A stretch of DNA of 5,647 nt, taken from NCBI GenBank assembly GCA_003220975.1, contig QHTX01000202.1, positions 1 through 5,647 on the forward strand, given 5' to 3'. Position 1 is the stretch's first letter. Each line of letters begins with the position of its first letter. Of the stretch, positions 1 through 5,645 are shown piece by piece. The notes beneath the pieces are model-generated. The model was given only the letters and a program-made list of their open reading frames with translations, searched no databases and was not told the DNA's origin. Source of the DNA: Gemmatimonadota bacterium (GTDB lineage Bacteria; Gemmatimonadota; Gemmatimonadetes; Gemmatimonadales; GWC2-71-9). The position numbers and the translations under genes were made by a program.

Positions 1-2
1 CC

Positions 3-710
3 ACGTTTGACTTTGTTGCGCATCAACTCGCTCTCGAGTGCTCGGACGGACGCGACGCCACGGTCTCGCTTGGGCCGCGCCCGGTAGCCGAGTTCTATCG
101 CCTCGTGATGGACGCGCTGGCACGGCTGGACGTCAGCGCCCGGATCTGGACCATGCCGGTCGAAGTCCCCAACCCCATTCGCTTCGAAGCCGACACGATC
201 CACCGCTCGTACGATCCCGCAGCGGCTCGGGCATGCTGGCAGCTGCTCGTCCAGATCAAACGGGTTCTGGAGGTGTTCCGCAGCCGGTTCGTCGGTAAGA
301 CGAGCCCCGTCCACTTCTGGTGGGGGAGCTTCGATCTCGCCCACACGCGGTTCTCGGGCCATCCGGCTCCCCGCCACCCGGGTGGTATTCCCAACCTTGC
401 CAACGCCGTGACGCGCCAGGCCTACTCGCACGAGTGCATCAGCGTCGGGTGGTGGCCCGGCGGAGGATTCGCGCCCATTCTGGAGCCTGCGTTTTATGCC
501 TATGCGTATCCCGAGCCGCCCGGCTGCCCCGACGCAGTGATCGCCCCGGTCAGCGCGAGCTACAATATGCGGATGCACGAGTGGATCCTGCCGTACGAGG
601 CGGTTCGGCGCGCTCCCGATCCGGATGCCGCTCTCCTCGAGTTTGCGCAGAGTACGTACGAGGCGGCAGCGACCTTGGGCGGATGGGAGCGGGCGCTCCT
701 TGAGCGCTAG
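3..710 (+). CDS. DUF5996 family protein, 5' end missing (left edge)
   Basis: The reading frame is open from base 3, so the true start lies upstream; 235 residues are visible and, from my memory of the family (about 300 residues), some 60-70 N-terminal residues are missing. The GTG/ATG at 105/108 is internal: the preceding codons (TFDFVAHQLALECSDGR...) already match the family style. Conserved blocks seen in order: WTMPVEVPNPIRFEADT near residues 46-62, SPVHFWWGSFDLAHTRFSG near 101-119, then HPGGIPNLA, AYSHECISVGWWPGG, AFYAYAYPEP, ILPYEAVR and a C-terminal STYEAAATLGGWER. These aromatic- and histidine-rich blocks are characteristic of DUF5996. No signal peptide or membrane segment is seen in the visible part, so it is probably cytoplasmic. 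The biochemical function of the family is not known to me. The frame after the stop stays open for 40 codons and runs into the gene relic downstream, probably by chance. Confidence 0.85.
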   Translation, partial: TFDFVAHQLALECSDGRDATVSLGPRPVAEFYRLVMDALARLDVSARIWTMPVEVPNPIRFEADTIHRSYDPAAARACWQLLVQIKRVLEVFRSRFVGKTSPVHFWWGSFDLAHTRFSGHPAPRHPGGIPNLANAVTRQAYSHECISVGWWPGGGFAPILEPAFYAYAYPEPPGCPDAVIAPVSASYNMRMHEWILPYEAVRRAPDPDAALLEFAQSTYEAAATLGGWERALLER

Positions 711-770
711 CATGCCCCGGGGCGGATAAAGCGGGCGACGGCAAGTCACACCTTGTCAAGAAAAACACGA

Positions 771-833
771 GGTCACGTTTCGCCCCGAGATCAGTGTCAC
801 CGGGGCTTGCGCCTCACGCTGCCGCCGACGTAG
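771..833 (+). pseudogene. Decayed 3' end of a zinc-ribbon gene paralogous to the one at 857-1237
   Basis: Read in the frame ending at TAG 831-833, this stretch gives QCHRGLRLTLPPT-stop, almost the same as the C-terminus of the intact downstream gene (QCHRGLRLTLPS-stop). At the DNA level 792-824 matches 1199-1231 at 32 of 33 positions. Weaker similarity continues upstream (GGTCACGTTTCG against GGTGACGTGTCGG) once a gap of about 8 bases is allowed. Only one of the four zinc-ligand cysteines remains and there is no plausible start, so it is not a functional gene. Best reading: the surviving tail of a tandem duplicate of the downstream gene. Alternative: a recombination or attachment site that happens to include the gene's 3' end. 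Confidence 0.5.
792..824 (+). repeat. Direct repeat, copy 1 (33 bp)
   Basis: Begins CAGTGTCACCGGGGCTTGCG (first 18 bases shared exactly up to the single C/G difference at 812 versus 1219 or within one base of it). It lies 407 bp before the second copy. The one mismatch is in a CGC/CGG arginine codon, i.e. silent in the zinc-ribbon reading frame. After the repeat come a TAG and a 12-bp palindrome (GCGCTGCAGCGC, 833-844). Confidence 0.85.
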
Positions 834-856
834 CGCTGCAGCGCCACGGCATTGTT

Positions 857-1237
857 GTGCCGCGGGCTCGCATCCAACCGTTCACCCTCCGCGGCTATCA
901 CGGCGAGCCGACCGCGGGCACCGTGACCATCCACGAGTTCAACCGCGAGCAGCGGCTGCGACGCGCCCTGGCGGGACTCGGCAAGTGGTGGGGCGTCGCC
1001 CTCGTGTGCGTGTTGATACCCGTCGCGCACTTCGTGCTCGTCCCCTCGTTCCTCGTCTACGGCACGTGGCAATTCTTCCAACGGCTCGGCACAGCGGAGC
1101 TCGCGACCGATGCACGCGGCGTGTGTCCCGACTGCGGCGCGGAGCAAGCGCTCGAGCTCGCGCCGCGCTGGCGCGCGCCACAGCCGGTGACGTGTCGGCA
1201 GTGTCACCGGGGCTTGCGGCTCACGCTGCCGTCCTAG
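857..1237 (+). CDS. Small membrane protein with a C-terminal zinc ribbon
   Basis: Encodes 126 residues from GTG 857. The N-terminal part (RIQPFTLRGYHGEP...TVTIHEFNREQRLRRAL) is polar and looks cytoplasmic. Residues about 45-74 form a hydrophobic stretch (VALVCVLIPVAHFVLVPSFLVYG) long enough for one long or two short membrane passes. A treble-clef/zinc-ribbon-like cysteine set follows: CPDC at 90-93 and CRQC at 113-116, which could bind one zinc ion. A longer version from GTG 794 (147 residues) is open, but its first codons lie out of frame inside the duplicated gene tail at 792-833, so I prefer 857, 23 bp after that relic's stop. Neither start has a good ribosome-binding site, so the start is uncertain. 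I do not recognise a named family; role unknown, possibly membrane-associated sensing or assembly. The gene is bracketed by 33-bp direct repeats and converges on the gene ending at 1243. Confidence 0.65.
   Translation: MPRARIQPFTLRGYHGEPTAGTVTIHEFNREQRLRRALAGLGKWWGVALVCVLIPVAHFVLVPSFLVYGTWQFFQRLGTAELATDARGVCPDCGAEQALELAPRWRAPQPVTCRQCHRGLRLTLPS
1199..1231 (+). repeat. Direct repeat, copy 2 (33 bp)
   Basis: Second copy of the 792-824 repeat, 32 of 33 bases identical. This copy is the in-frame 3' end of the intact zinc-ribbon gene (QCHRGLRLTLP) and is followed after one codon by that gene's TAG and a hairpin. So the repeat is ancestral coding sequence here and a relic in copy 1. Confidence 0.85.
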
Positions 1238-1252
1238 CTGCGCTAGGCCGGC
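1228..1252. terminator. Hairpin over two convergent stop codons, possible bidirectional terminator
   Basis: CCTAGC (1233-1238), loop TGC, GCTAGG (1242-1247) form a perfect 6-bp stem; after a T/C mismatch the stem continues for four more pairs (1228-1231 with 1249-1252). The TAG stops of both flanking convergent genes sit inside the stem, with only five bases between the genes. There is no T-tract on either strand, so it is not a classical intrinsic terminator. Placement between convergent genes is the main support. Confidence 0.4.
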
Positions 1253-1535
1253 CGCCGTCCGCGGGCGATACCCACCGCCTGGTCGAGCAACGGCTTGAGC
1301 GGCTCGAGCTTCCCCTTGCACAGGGCGGCGATCTGTTGGTGTTCAGCCGCGAACTCCTCCAGCCGCACCGCGGTCCCCTGGGCAGTCAGTCGTTTGTGGA
1401 GGGTCACGAGCGCGAGGTAGAGGCCGCTCGACTCGTTGGTCTGCGGGTGCCCCGTCTGCTCCCCAGCATTCCCTTGGCCCGGTCGCGCGCCCGCTGCAGG
1501 ACGTCAGCGAGTGCGCGAGTCGCCGGTCCCTCCAT
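1243..1535 (-). pseudogene. Small helical protein gene interrupted by a one-base frameshift
   Basis: From ATG 1535-1533 one frame reads MEGPATRALADVLQRARDRAKGMLG, then runs out of frame to a TGA at 1406-1404. A second frame, open down to TAG 1245-1243, reads EQTGHPQTNESSGLYLALV, followed by TLHKRLTAQG, EEFAAEHQQIAALCKGK and a helical, charged C-terminus. Adding one G to the run at 1461-1464 (or the one at 1450-1453) joins the two into a continuous protein of 97 residues. The joined protein is soluble-looking and mostly helical, with no signal peptide; I do not recognise the family. The start overlaps the 3' end of the upstream DUF4382-like gene by 32 nt and has no clear ribosome-binding site, which suggests translational coupling. 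The shift could be a real mutation, a sequencing error, or -1 slippage: in the run CTG GGG AGC a glycine tRNA on GGG can re-pair with GGG one base back. No classical slippery heptamer is present. Confidence 0.55.
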
Positions 1536-2289
1536 CGTGATCGTCCGTGCCGTCGTGATTGTCGTCCTCGAACGCCCGGAACGAGCGCTGGATGTTCTGC
1601 TCGATGGCCGCCGCGTTGTCCGGATTCGTCGGATCGATCACCGCCCCGGTCGCATCCGTGAACCAGCTCGCCAGGTTCACGTCGATCGTGAGGTTGGACG
1701 TGCCGGCGCCCACGGTGACGGGAGGGTTGAACGCGGCTTCGATCTCCGCATCGGCCTCGACCGTGAACGTGCACGGATGGGTCTGACCGTTCGCGTCGGT
1801 GAAGACGCCGGTCACCTTGACGCTGATGCCCTGGAAGTCGGGGTGGGCCTGCAGGAAGGCGCTCCCCCCCGGCTCGTCCTCGTCGGGCGTCACGGCGTCG
1901 AGCTGCGCCTGGAGCGCGCTGTACGTGCCCGGCGGCACAACGCCGTCGAGGGCCACCTTGGTCGTGCCGTCAACGGGCAGGTCCACGAGCGCCGGAGCGG
2001 CCTCGAGCTCGTCGCAGTCGTCTGCTTCGTCCGTGGTGGAGCAACTGCCGTTGGGCGACAACTCGATTTCGGCGAGCACGATCTGCGCCTGAGAGATCGT
2101 GAGCGAGTTGGCACCCGTGCCGATCTGGAGGTCGGCACTCGCGGGAGACGCGGCTCCGGATGACGCGGACTTCGTGGTGAACGAGAGGCTGAGCGGTTGC
2201 GACTTGGGCTCCGTGCCGTTGCACGCCGCGAACGACAGCGCTACAGAGAGGAACCAGAACGGGCGGAGCGAGGGACGGACGTCAAGCAT
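1504..2289 (-). CDS. DUF4382-like exported lipoprotein with acidic EF-hand-like tail
   Basis: Encodes 261 residues from ATG 2289. The N-terminus (MLDVRPSLRPFWFLSVALSF, then AAC) is a lipoprotein signal with the modified cysteine at residue 23, so the mature protein should be membrane-anchored outside the cytoplasm. After a Ser/Ala-rich linker comes a beta-rich domain with features I associate with DUF4382: SLTISQAQIVLAEIEL near 62-77, an ALVDLPVDGT strand near 100-109 and VVPPGTYSALQAQLDAV near 117-133. Four cysteines in the mature part (83, 92, 173 and the lipid-bearing 23) leave room for a disulphide. The tail holds D-D-N-H-D-G-T-D-D at 242-250, close to the calcium-binding DxNxDGxxD loop. 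Start chosen because GAGGTG lies just upstream; the frame continues back to 2361, but without a ribosome site and it would bury the signal peptide. It follows the hydrolase lipoprotein gene in the same direction after 117 bp. Ligand and role unknown. Confidence 0.75.
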   Translation of the reverse strand: MLDVRPSLRPFWFLSVALSFAACNGTEPKSQPLSLSFTTKSASSGAASPASADLQIGTGANSLTISQAQIVLAEIELSPNGSCSTTDEADDCDELEAAPALVDLPVDGTTKVALDGVVPPGTYSALQAQLDAVTPDEDEPGGSAFLQAHPDFQGISVKVTGVFTDANGQTHPCTFTVEADAEIEAAFNPPVTVGAGTSNLTIDVNLASWFTDATGAVIDPTNPDNAAAIEQNIQRSFRAFEDDNHDGTDDHDGGTGDSRTR

Positions 2290-2292
2290 AAG

Positions 2293-2298
2293 CACCTC
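2293..2298 (-). promoter_or_regulatory. Ribosome-binding site of the DUF4382-like gene
   Basis: GAGGTG on the minus strand, three bases before ATG 2289 (GAGG is five bases away). It decides the start at 2289 over the longer frame from 2361. Confidence 0.7.
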
Positions 2299-2406
2299 GG
2301 CGGAGTAGGTGGGGAGCCGATGGAGATATGGTACCCCGCCACTCGCCGGTGAGCCATTCAAGGCTGCGTGACCGGAATCACCGTCGCGCTGGCCAGCCGT
2401 CAGCCG

Positions 2407-3369
2407 CTAATTCTTCATCAAGAACTGCAGCACCGCCCCGTTGTAGAAGCCCGCGTTGTCCGCATTCATGCCGTGCCCCGCGCCCGGCACGGTGACGGTC
2501 TCCTCCGCCGCCAGACAGCGCGCCAGCTCCTCGTTGATGACATGGAACATGCGCGGGCTGCGCTCGCCCGTGACCAAGAGCACCGGGCTCCGGATCCCCC
2601 CGATATCCTTGCACGCCAGCGCCGGCATGTAGTCAGCCGGATCGGCGCGGGTCTCGAGGCGCAGCTCGAACACCGAGCGCAGGAGGCGAGCGCGGGCCCC
2701 GTCTGGCAGAGCGTCGAACGGGCTCGTTGCCCCGGCCAGGCCGTCCCAGAAGCGCTGCACCGCTCCCACCGAGTCGTCACGCACGAAGGCCGCCCGCGCG
2801 GCCTTGAACACCGTCCTGTCGAACGTGTGGAGCAGCGAGTCACCCGCCGGCGTCCGGCCCAGCCACGGCAGGATCGGCGGTTCCGCGAGCACGAGCGAGC
2901 GCACCAGATCGGGCCGTCTGAGCGTCACGAGCAGCGCCACATACGCGCCGTATGACGACGCGACGAGGTGCACGCGCTCGAGGCCGAGCGCCTCGATCAA
3001 CCCGATCAGATCGTCCGCGTGCAGCGACAGCGAGTACTCCTGCCCGTCGGGCTGCGCCGCATTGGGCCAGTGATAGCGCCGGCTGTAGGCGATCACCCGG
3101 AACCGGGTCGCGAACGCGTCGATCTGGGGCCCCCAGCTTTCGAGCGTGCCGAGGCTGCCGTGCACGAACACGACCGGGATGCCGGTGCCGCGCTCCACGA
3201 ACCGCAGGTCGGTCCCGCGGACGCGCACGACGTGGAGCACGAGTCGAGTCGGCGCGGCCGCCGCCGCGGTGGCCGGCGCGGGCGCCTGGCCTGACTTGCC
3301 GCCGCCCCCGCAGGCCAGCGCGGCCGCGAGGGGGAGGAGACCGAGCGCGGCGAGCCGCAGTTGTGTCAT
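2407..3369 (-). CDS. Alpha/beta-hydrolase fold lipoprotein
   Basis: Encodes 320 residues. Residues 1-20 (MTQLRLAALGLLPLAAALAC) form a lipoprotein signal with the lipidated cysteine at 20, followed by a Gly/Ala/Pro-rich linker to about 40. The hydrolase core then runs in the expected order: VVFVHGS at 66-72 (oxyanion-hole HG), strand RVIAYSRRYHWPN, nucleophile elbow A-S-S-Y-G at 137-141 with Ser139 as likely nucleophile, a helical cap region about 165-250, VLLVTGERSP at 263-272 and GAGHGM at 296-301 with His299 as catalytic base. The acid is unclear: the usual Asp after the VLLVTG strand is absent and Glu269 is the nearest acidic residue. The elbow starts with Ala, not the common Gly. Likely an exported, membrane-anchored hydrolase of the MhpC-like group (ester, lactone or similar substrate); the substrate cannot be told. 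No good ribosome-binding site precedes ATG 3369, but the signal peptide fits this start. Divergent from the methyltransferase gene. Confidence 0.85.
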   Translation of the reverse strand: MTQLRLAALGLLPLAAALACGGGGKSGQAPAPATAAAAAPTRLVLHVVRVRGTDLRFVERGTGIPVVFVHGSLGTLESWGPQIDAFATRFRVIAYSRRYHWPNAAQPDGQEYSLSLHADDLIGLIEALGLERVHLVASSYGAYVALLVTLRRPDLVRSLVLAEPPILPWLGRTPAGDSLLHTFDRTVFKAARAAFVRDDSVGAVQRFWDGLAGATSPFDALPDGARARLLRSVFELRLETRADPADYMPALACKDIGGIRSPVLLVTGERSPRMFHVINEELARCLAAEETVTVPGAGHGMNADNAGFYNGAVLQFLMKN

Positions 3370-3428
3370 CCCGCCAAGCTAGCGCGGTGGCGCTGGCCGA
3401 GCCAGGCTCGCTGTCGTATGCTCCTGCC

Positions 3429-4025
3429 GTGGCTCTGATCGCCCTGGGCTACCACCTGGCCAGCCGCCTCGCCTATGTCCTCTACATCGGGACCATGCTG
3501 CGGCGGCAGGAGCGGAGCGGGTACTTCACTGGCCGCTACGGAGCGGAGGCCGGGTTCCGGCGGTTTCGCCGAGCGGCCTTCCTGCTGATGAGCAACGATG
3601 CGGTGAGCTTCGTCGTCCTGTGTCTCGTGAGCCGCCGGACGCTCGGGCAGCCGTCCGCGGCGGCGATCGCGGCGGGCGTGCTGCTCCTGCTCGTCGGCAT
3701 CGCCACGAAACTCTGGGCCGCGGCCACGCTGGGCGGCGACGCCTACTACTGGCGCAACTTCTTCGCGCCTCCCGTGCCGGTGGTTCCCGCCACTACGGGC
3801 CCGTACCGATTCCTCAGGAATCCGATGTACACGGTGGGGTACCTCCAGACCTACGGTCTCGCGCTGCTGGTGGGGTCGCGTTTCGGATTGATCATGGCGC
3901 TGTTCGACCAGGCCGCGATTCTCGCGTTCTACCGGTTGGTCGAGCGACCCCACTTCGCCGCTCTGGACAGCCACGCCCGGGCGGCGCAGAATGTACCCTC
4001 CCCGATCCGGAGTGACGATCCATGA
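3429..4025 (+). CDS. Integral-membrane methyltransferase-like protein (ICMT/PEMT type)
   Basis: Encodes 198 residues from GTG 3429. Hydrophobic segments are near 4-20, 51-68, 77-98, 137-149 and 152-169. The signature GPYRFLRNPMY at 124-134, followed by a hydrophobic helix and an E-R-P-H-F near 172-176, matches the SAM-binding C-terminal region of isoprenylcysteine carboxyl methyltransferase and phospholipid N-methyltransferase relatives. It is therefore likely to methylate a lipid or lipid-linked group at the membrane; the substrate is not evident. Start uncertain: the frame is open far upstream, but that part is antisense to the hydrolase gene; GTG 3387 and GTG 3363 are alternatives, and none has a ribosome-binding site. 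I chose 3429 because the first membrane helix begins there. Its TGA overlaps the next gene's ATG (ATGA, 4022-4025), so the two are translationally coupled. The short gap to the divergent hydrolase must contain the promoter, though no clear -35/-10 is visible. Confidence 0.75.
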   Translation: MALIALGYHLASRLAYVLYIGTMLRRQERSGYFTGRYGAEAGFRRFRRAAFLLMSNDAVSFVVLCLVSRRTLGQPSAAAIAAGVLLLLVGIATKLWAAATLGGDAYYWRNFFAPPVPVVPATTGPYRFLRNPMYTVGYLQTYGLALLVGSRFGLIMALFDQAAILAFYRLVERPHFAALDSHARAAQNVPSPIRSDDP

Positions 4026-4552
4026 AGGCCTGTGTTGGCACCCTGGCGCTCGCCCTCTGTGCTGGGCCGGCGGTTGGCGCGGCGCAGCAGAATCCCGTCG
4101 CCGACGCGTTCCGGGCGATGGAACAGCGTCACGCCAAGAACATCACGGACGCCGCGGAGGAGATGCCCGCGGACAAATACGGCTTCAAGCCCACGCCCGC
4201 CCAGATGAGCTTCGGCGACGTGATCGCGCACCTGATCGAAGATGGCAACGACAATCTGTGCGGCGCCGCGTCCGGTCAGAAGGCGCCGACGCGACCGAAG
4301 CTCACGGGGGCCGACCCGAAGGACAAGCTCGTGGCCGGTCTGAAAGAGTCGTTCCAGTTCTGCTCGACGGCGCTCGGATCGATCCAGGACGCCCAGCTCG
4401 GCGACAGCGTCCCGTTCTTCGGCGGCCGCAAGGTCACGCGCGGGGTGGCCGTCCTCGTCACCGTCGCCGATTGGGCGGATCACTACAGCCAGCTGGCGAT
4501 CTACCTGCGGCTGAACGGCCACCTGCCGCCGACCGCCCGGCGGGGCATGTAG
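4022..4552 (+). CDS. Exported DinB-like four-helix protein
   Basis: Encodes 176 residues. The N-terminus (MKACVGTLALALCAGPAVGA, then AQQ) is a cleavable signal peptide with a likely cut after VGA/AQ, so the mature protein is periplasmic or secreted. The rest fits the DinB/YfiT four-helix bundle: a helix with NPVADAFRAMEQRHAKNI, YGFKPTPAQMSFGDVIAHLI with His70 where the first metal ligand is expected, and DWADHYSQLAIYLRLNGHLPP near 150-170. In metal-binding members the last motif usually has two histidines four residues apart; here the first is Asp150 and only His154 is kept, so metal binding may be altered. Known relatives include thiol-dependent transferases, but activity here is unproven. 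Start supported by GGAG at 4009-4012, nine bases upstream, and by the ATGA overlap with the methyltransferase gene. Converges on the GGDEF gene with four bases between the stops. Confidence 0.8.
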   Translation: MKACVGTLALALCAGPAVGAAQQNPVADAFRAMEQRHAKNITDAAEEMPADKYGFKPTPAQMSFGDVIAHLIEDGNDNLCGAASGQKAPTRPKLTGADPKDKLVAGLKESFQFCSTALGSIQDAQLGDSVPFFGGRKVTRGVAVLVTVADWADHYSQLAIYLRLNGHLPPTARRGM

Positions 4553-4556
4553 CGAC

Positions 4557-5645
4557 CTAGGTCTGGACCTGGTTGCGGCCGCCTTCCTTGGCGCGGTACA
4601 GCGCCCGGTCGGCGGCCTTCACGACCTGCTCGGACTTGGTGTAGCGGTCGTTCTTCTCGGCGACCCCGATGCTGATCGTCACGGGCACGCGCTGTCCCGG
4701 GCCCCGGTCGGTCAGCACCTTCTCCTTCTTTTTCTTGGAGCGGAAGCTGAAGCGGGTCTCCGCGACCACCCCGCGCAGCGCCTCGACGTCCGCCAGGCAC
4801 TCTTCCGCCTTCCGGCCCGGGAAGATGACGGCGAACTCCTCGCCGCCGTAGCGGTACGCCTTGCCGCCGCCGCTCACCTGCGCGAGCTTCGCCGCAATCA
4901 TCTTGAGGACCTGATCTCCCACGTCGTGGCCGTGGCGGTCGTTGATCCGCTTGAAGTGGTCCACGTCGATCATCGCTACACTGTACTGACCCCCCAGCCG
5001 CAGCAGCGCCTCGTTGAGCGCCCGGCGCGCGGGCAACCCGGTCAGGGTGTCCTCGTAGGCCATGTGATACGAGGCCTCCACGACGGCGACGATGAGAATC
5101 AGCGCCGAGGTGGCGAACCAGAACGTGGAGAGCCCCGGATTGCCGGGCTGCACCCTGGAGAGCCCGAGGAACGCGGGGATCAGCGCCCAGGCGAACGAGC
5201 GGCCGGTGTGCGTGGGCGAGAGCAGCAGCCCCGCGACCACGAGGCCGGCCGAAACGAAGAACGCGATGAGCGCCGGGTCGGCGAGCGCCGTCCACTTGAA
5301 CAGCACGTGGGGCAACAGCGTGGTGTGCAGCATCGCCGCGGTGGGCGCCGGTGCCGACCGGTCCAGGATCCCCACGGCCGCGACCTGGCCGAGGATGAGG
5401 CCGAGCCGGACCAGGCCGGGGGGCGTCACGAACCCGCGCTCGGCGGTGAGCGTCAGGGCCGCGAGATTGAGCGGCAGCAGGAGCCCGACCGCCTGGAACG
5501 CCACGCGGTCGCGCACCAGGGCGTGGCCCGCGGCGAAGTGCAGCACCGTGCGATCGGCGAGCGTGAGCAGCAGCAGGGCGAACAGCAGCCGGCTGCGGTG
5601 GAACCGCCAGCCGAGCAGCGCCCCCGCGACGAACACGGCGTAGGG
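4557..5645 (-). CDS. Membrane-bound diguanylate cyclase (GGDEF), 5' end missing (right edge)
   Basis: The frame is open to the right edge (PYAVFVAGALLGW...), so the start probably lies outside; GTG 5636 is the first visible candidate and is used for numbering (359 residues). Residues 1-190 contain about six hydrophobic segments with no recognised sensor family. The GGDEF domain follows from about 194 (YEDTLTGLPARRALNEAL), with IDVDHFKRINDRHGHDVGD at 223-241 (Mg/substrate site) and active-site GGEEF at 264-268; ISIGVAE at 321-327 and ADRALYRAKEGGRNQV close the domain. It should make cyclic di-GMP from two GTP as a dimer. The inhibitory RxxD site expected five residues before GGEEF is absent (the region is SGGGKAYRY). 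A basic insertion (RSKKKKEK, 299-306, then TDRGPGQR) sits before the VTISIG strand; I believe a comparable insertion occurs in one GGDEF subgroup. Controlled presumably by its membrane input region. Confidence 0.9.
   Translation of the reverse strand, partial: PYAVFVAGALLGWRFHRSRLLFALLLLTLADRTVLHFAAGHALVRDRVAFQAVGLLLPLNLAALTLTAERGFVTPPGLVRLGLILGQVAAVGILDRSAPAPTAAMLHTTLLPHVLFKWTALADPALIAFFVSAGLVVAGLLLSPTHTGRSFAWALIPAFLGLSRVQPGNPGLSTFWFATSALILIVAVVEASYHMAYEDTLTGLPARRALNEALLRLGGQYSVAMIDVDHFKRINDRHGHDVGDQVLKMIAAKLAQVSGGGKAYRYGGEEFAVIFPGRKAEECLADVEALRGVVAETRFSFRSKKKKEKVLTDRGPGQRVPVTISIGVAEKNDRYTKSEQVVKAADRALYRAKEGGRNQVQT

Noticed and set aside
374..385. 12-bp palindrome CCACCCGGGTGG
   Set aside because: Lies in the codons for the conserved H-P-G-G motif of DUF5996; most likely chance in GC-rich coding DNA.
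740..757. Hairpin GGCAAG / CTTGTC after the DUF5996 gene
   Set aside because: Stem of six pairs with one G-T and followed by an A-run, not a T-run; not a terminator for the + strand.
794..856. GTG 794 as start of the zinc-ribbon gene
   Set aside because: Possible, but its first codons read the duplicated gene tail out of frame and the ribosome site is weak; kept only as an alternative.
985..2163. Long + strand open frame of 392 codons
   Set aside because: It is arginine-rich with poor composition and lies antisense to the DUF4382-like gene and across the zinc-ribbon gene in another frame; a GC-rich shadow.
2290..2361. Start of the DUF4382-like gene at 2361
   Set aside because: No ribosome-binding site, and it would place 24 polar residues before a clear lipoprotein signal.
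2290..2406. Promoter for the DUF4382-like gene (TTGAAT and TACCAT on the minus strand)
   Set aside because: Spacing of about 22 bases between the boxes is too long for a standard promoter.
2952..3428. N-terminal extension of the methyltransferase frame
   Set aside because: Antisense to the hydrolase gene, full of Arg/Pro/Ala and without membrane or domain features; the protein-like sequence starts near 3429.
3370..3428. Divergent promoter between the hydrolase and methyltransferase genes
   Set aside because: A promoter must lie in or near here, but I see no -35/-10 pair with acceptable spacing on either strand.
4554..4572. Palindrome GACCTAGGTC and nearby AGGT/ACCT hairpin at the second convergent junction
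   Set aside because: Short stem, no T-tract and overlapping the GGDEF gene end; too weak to call a terminator.
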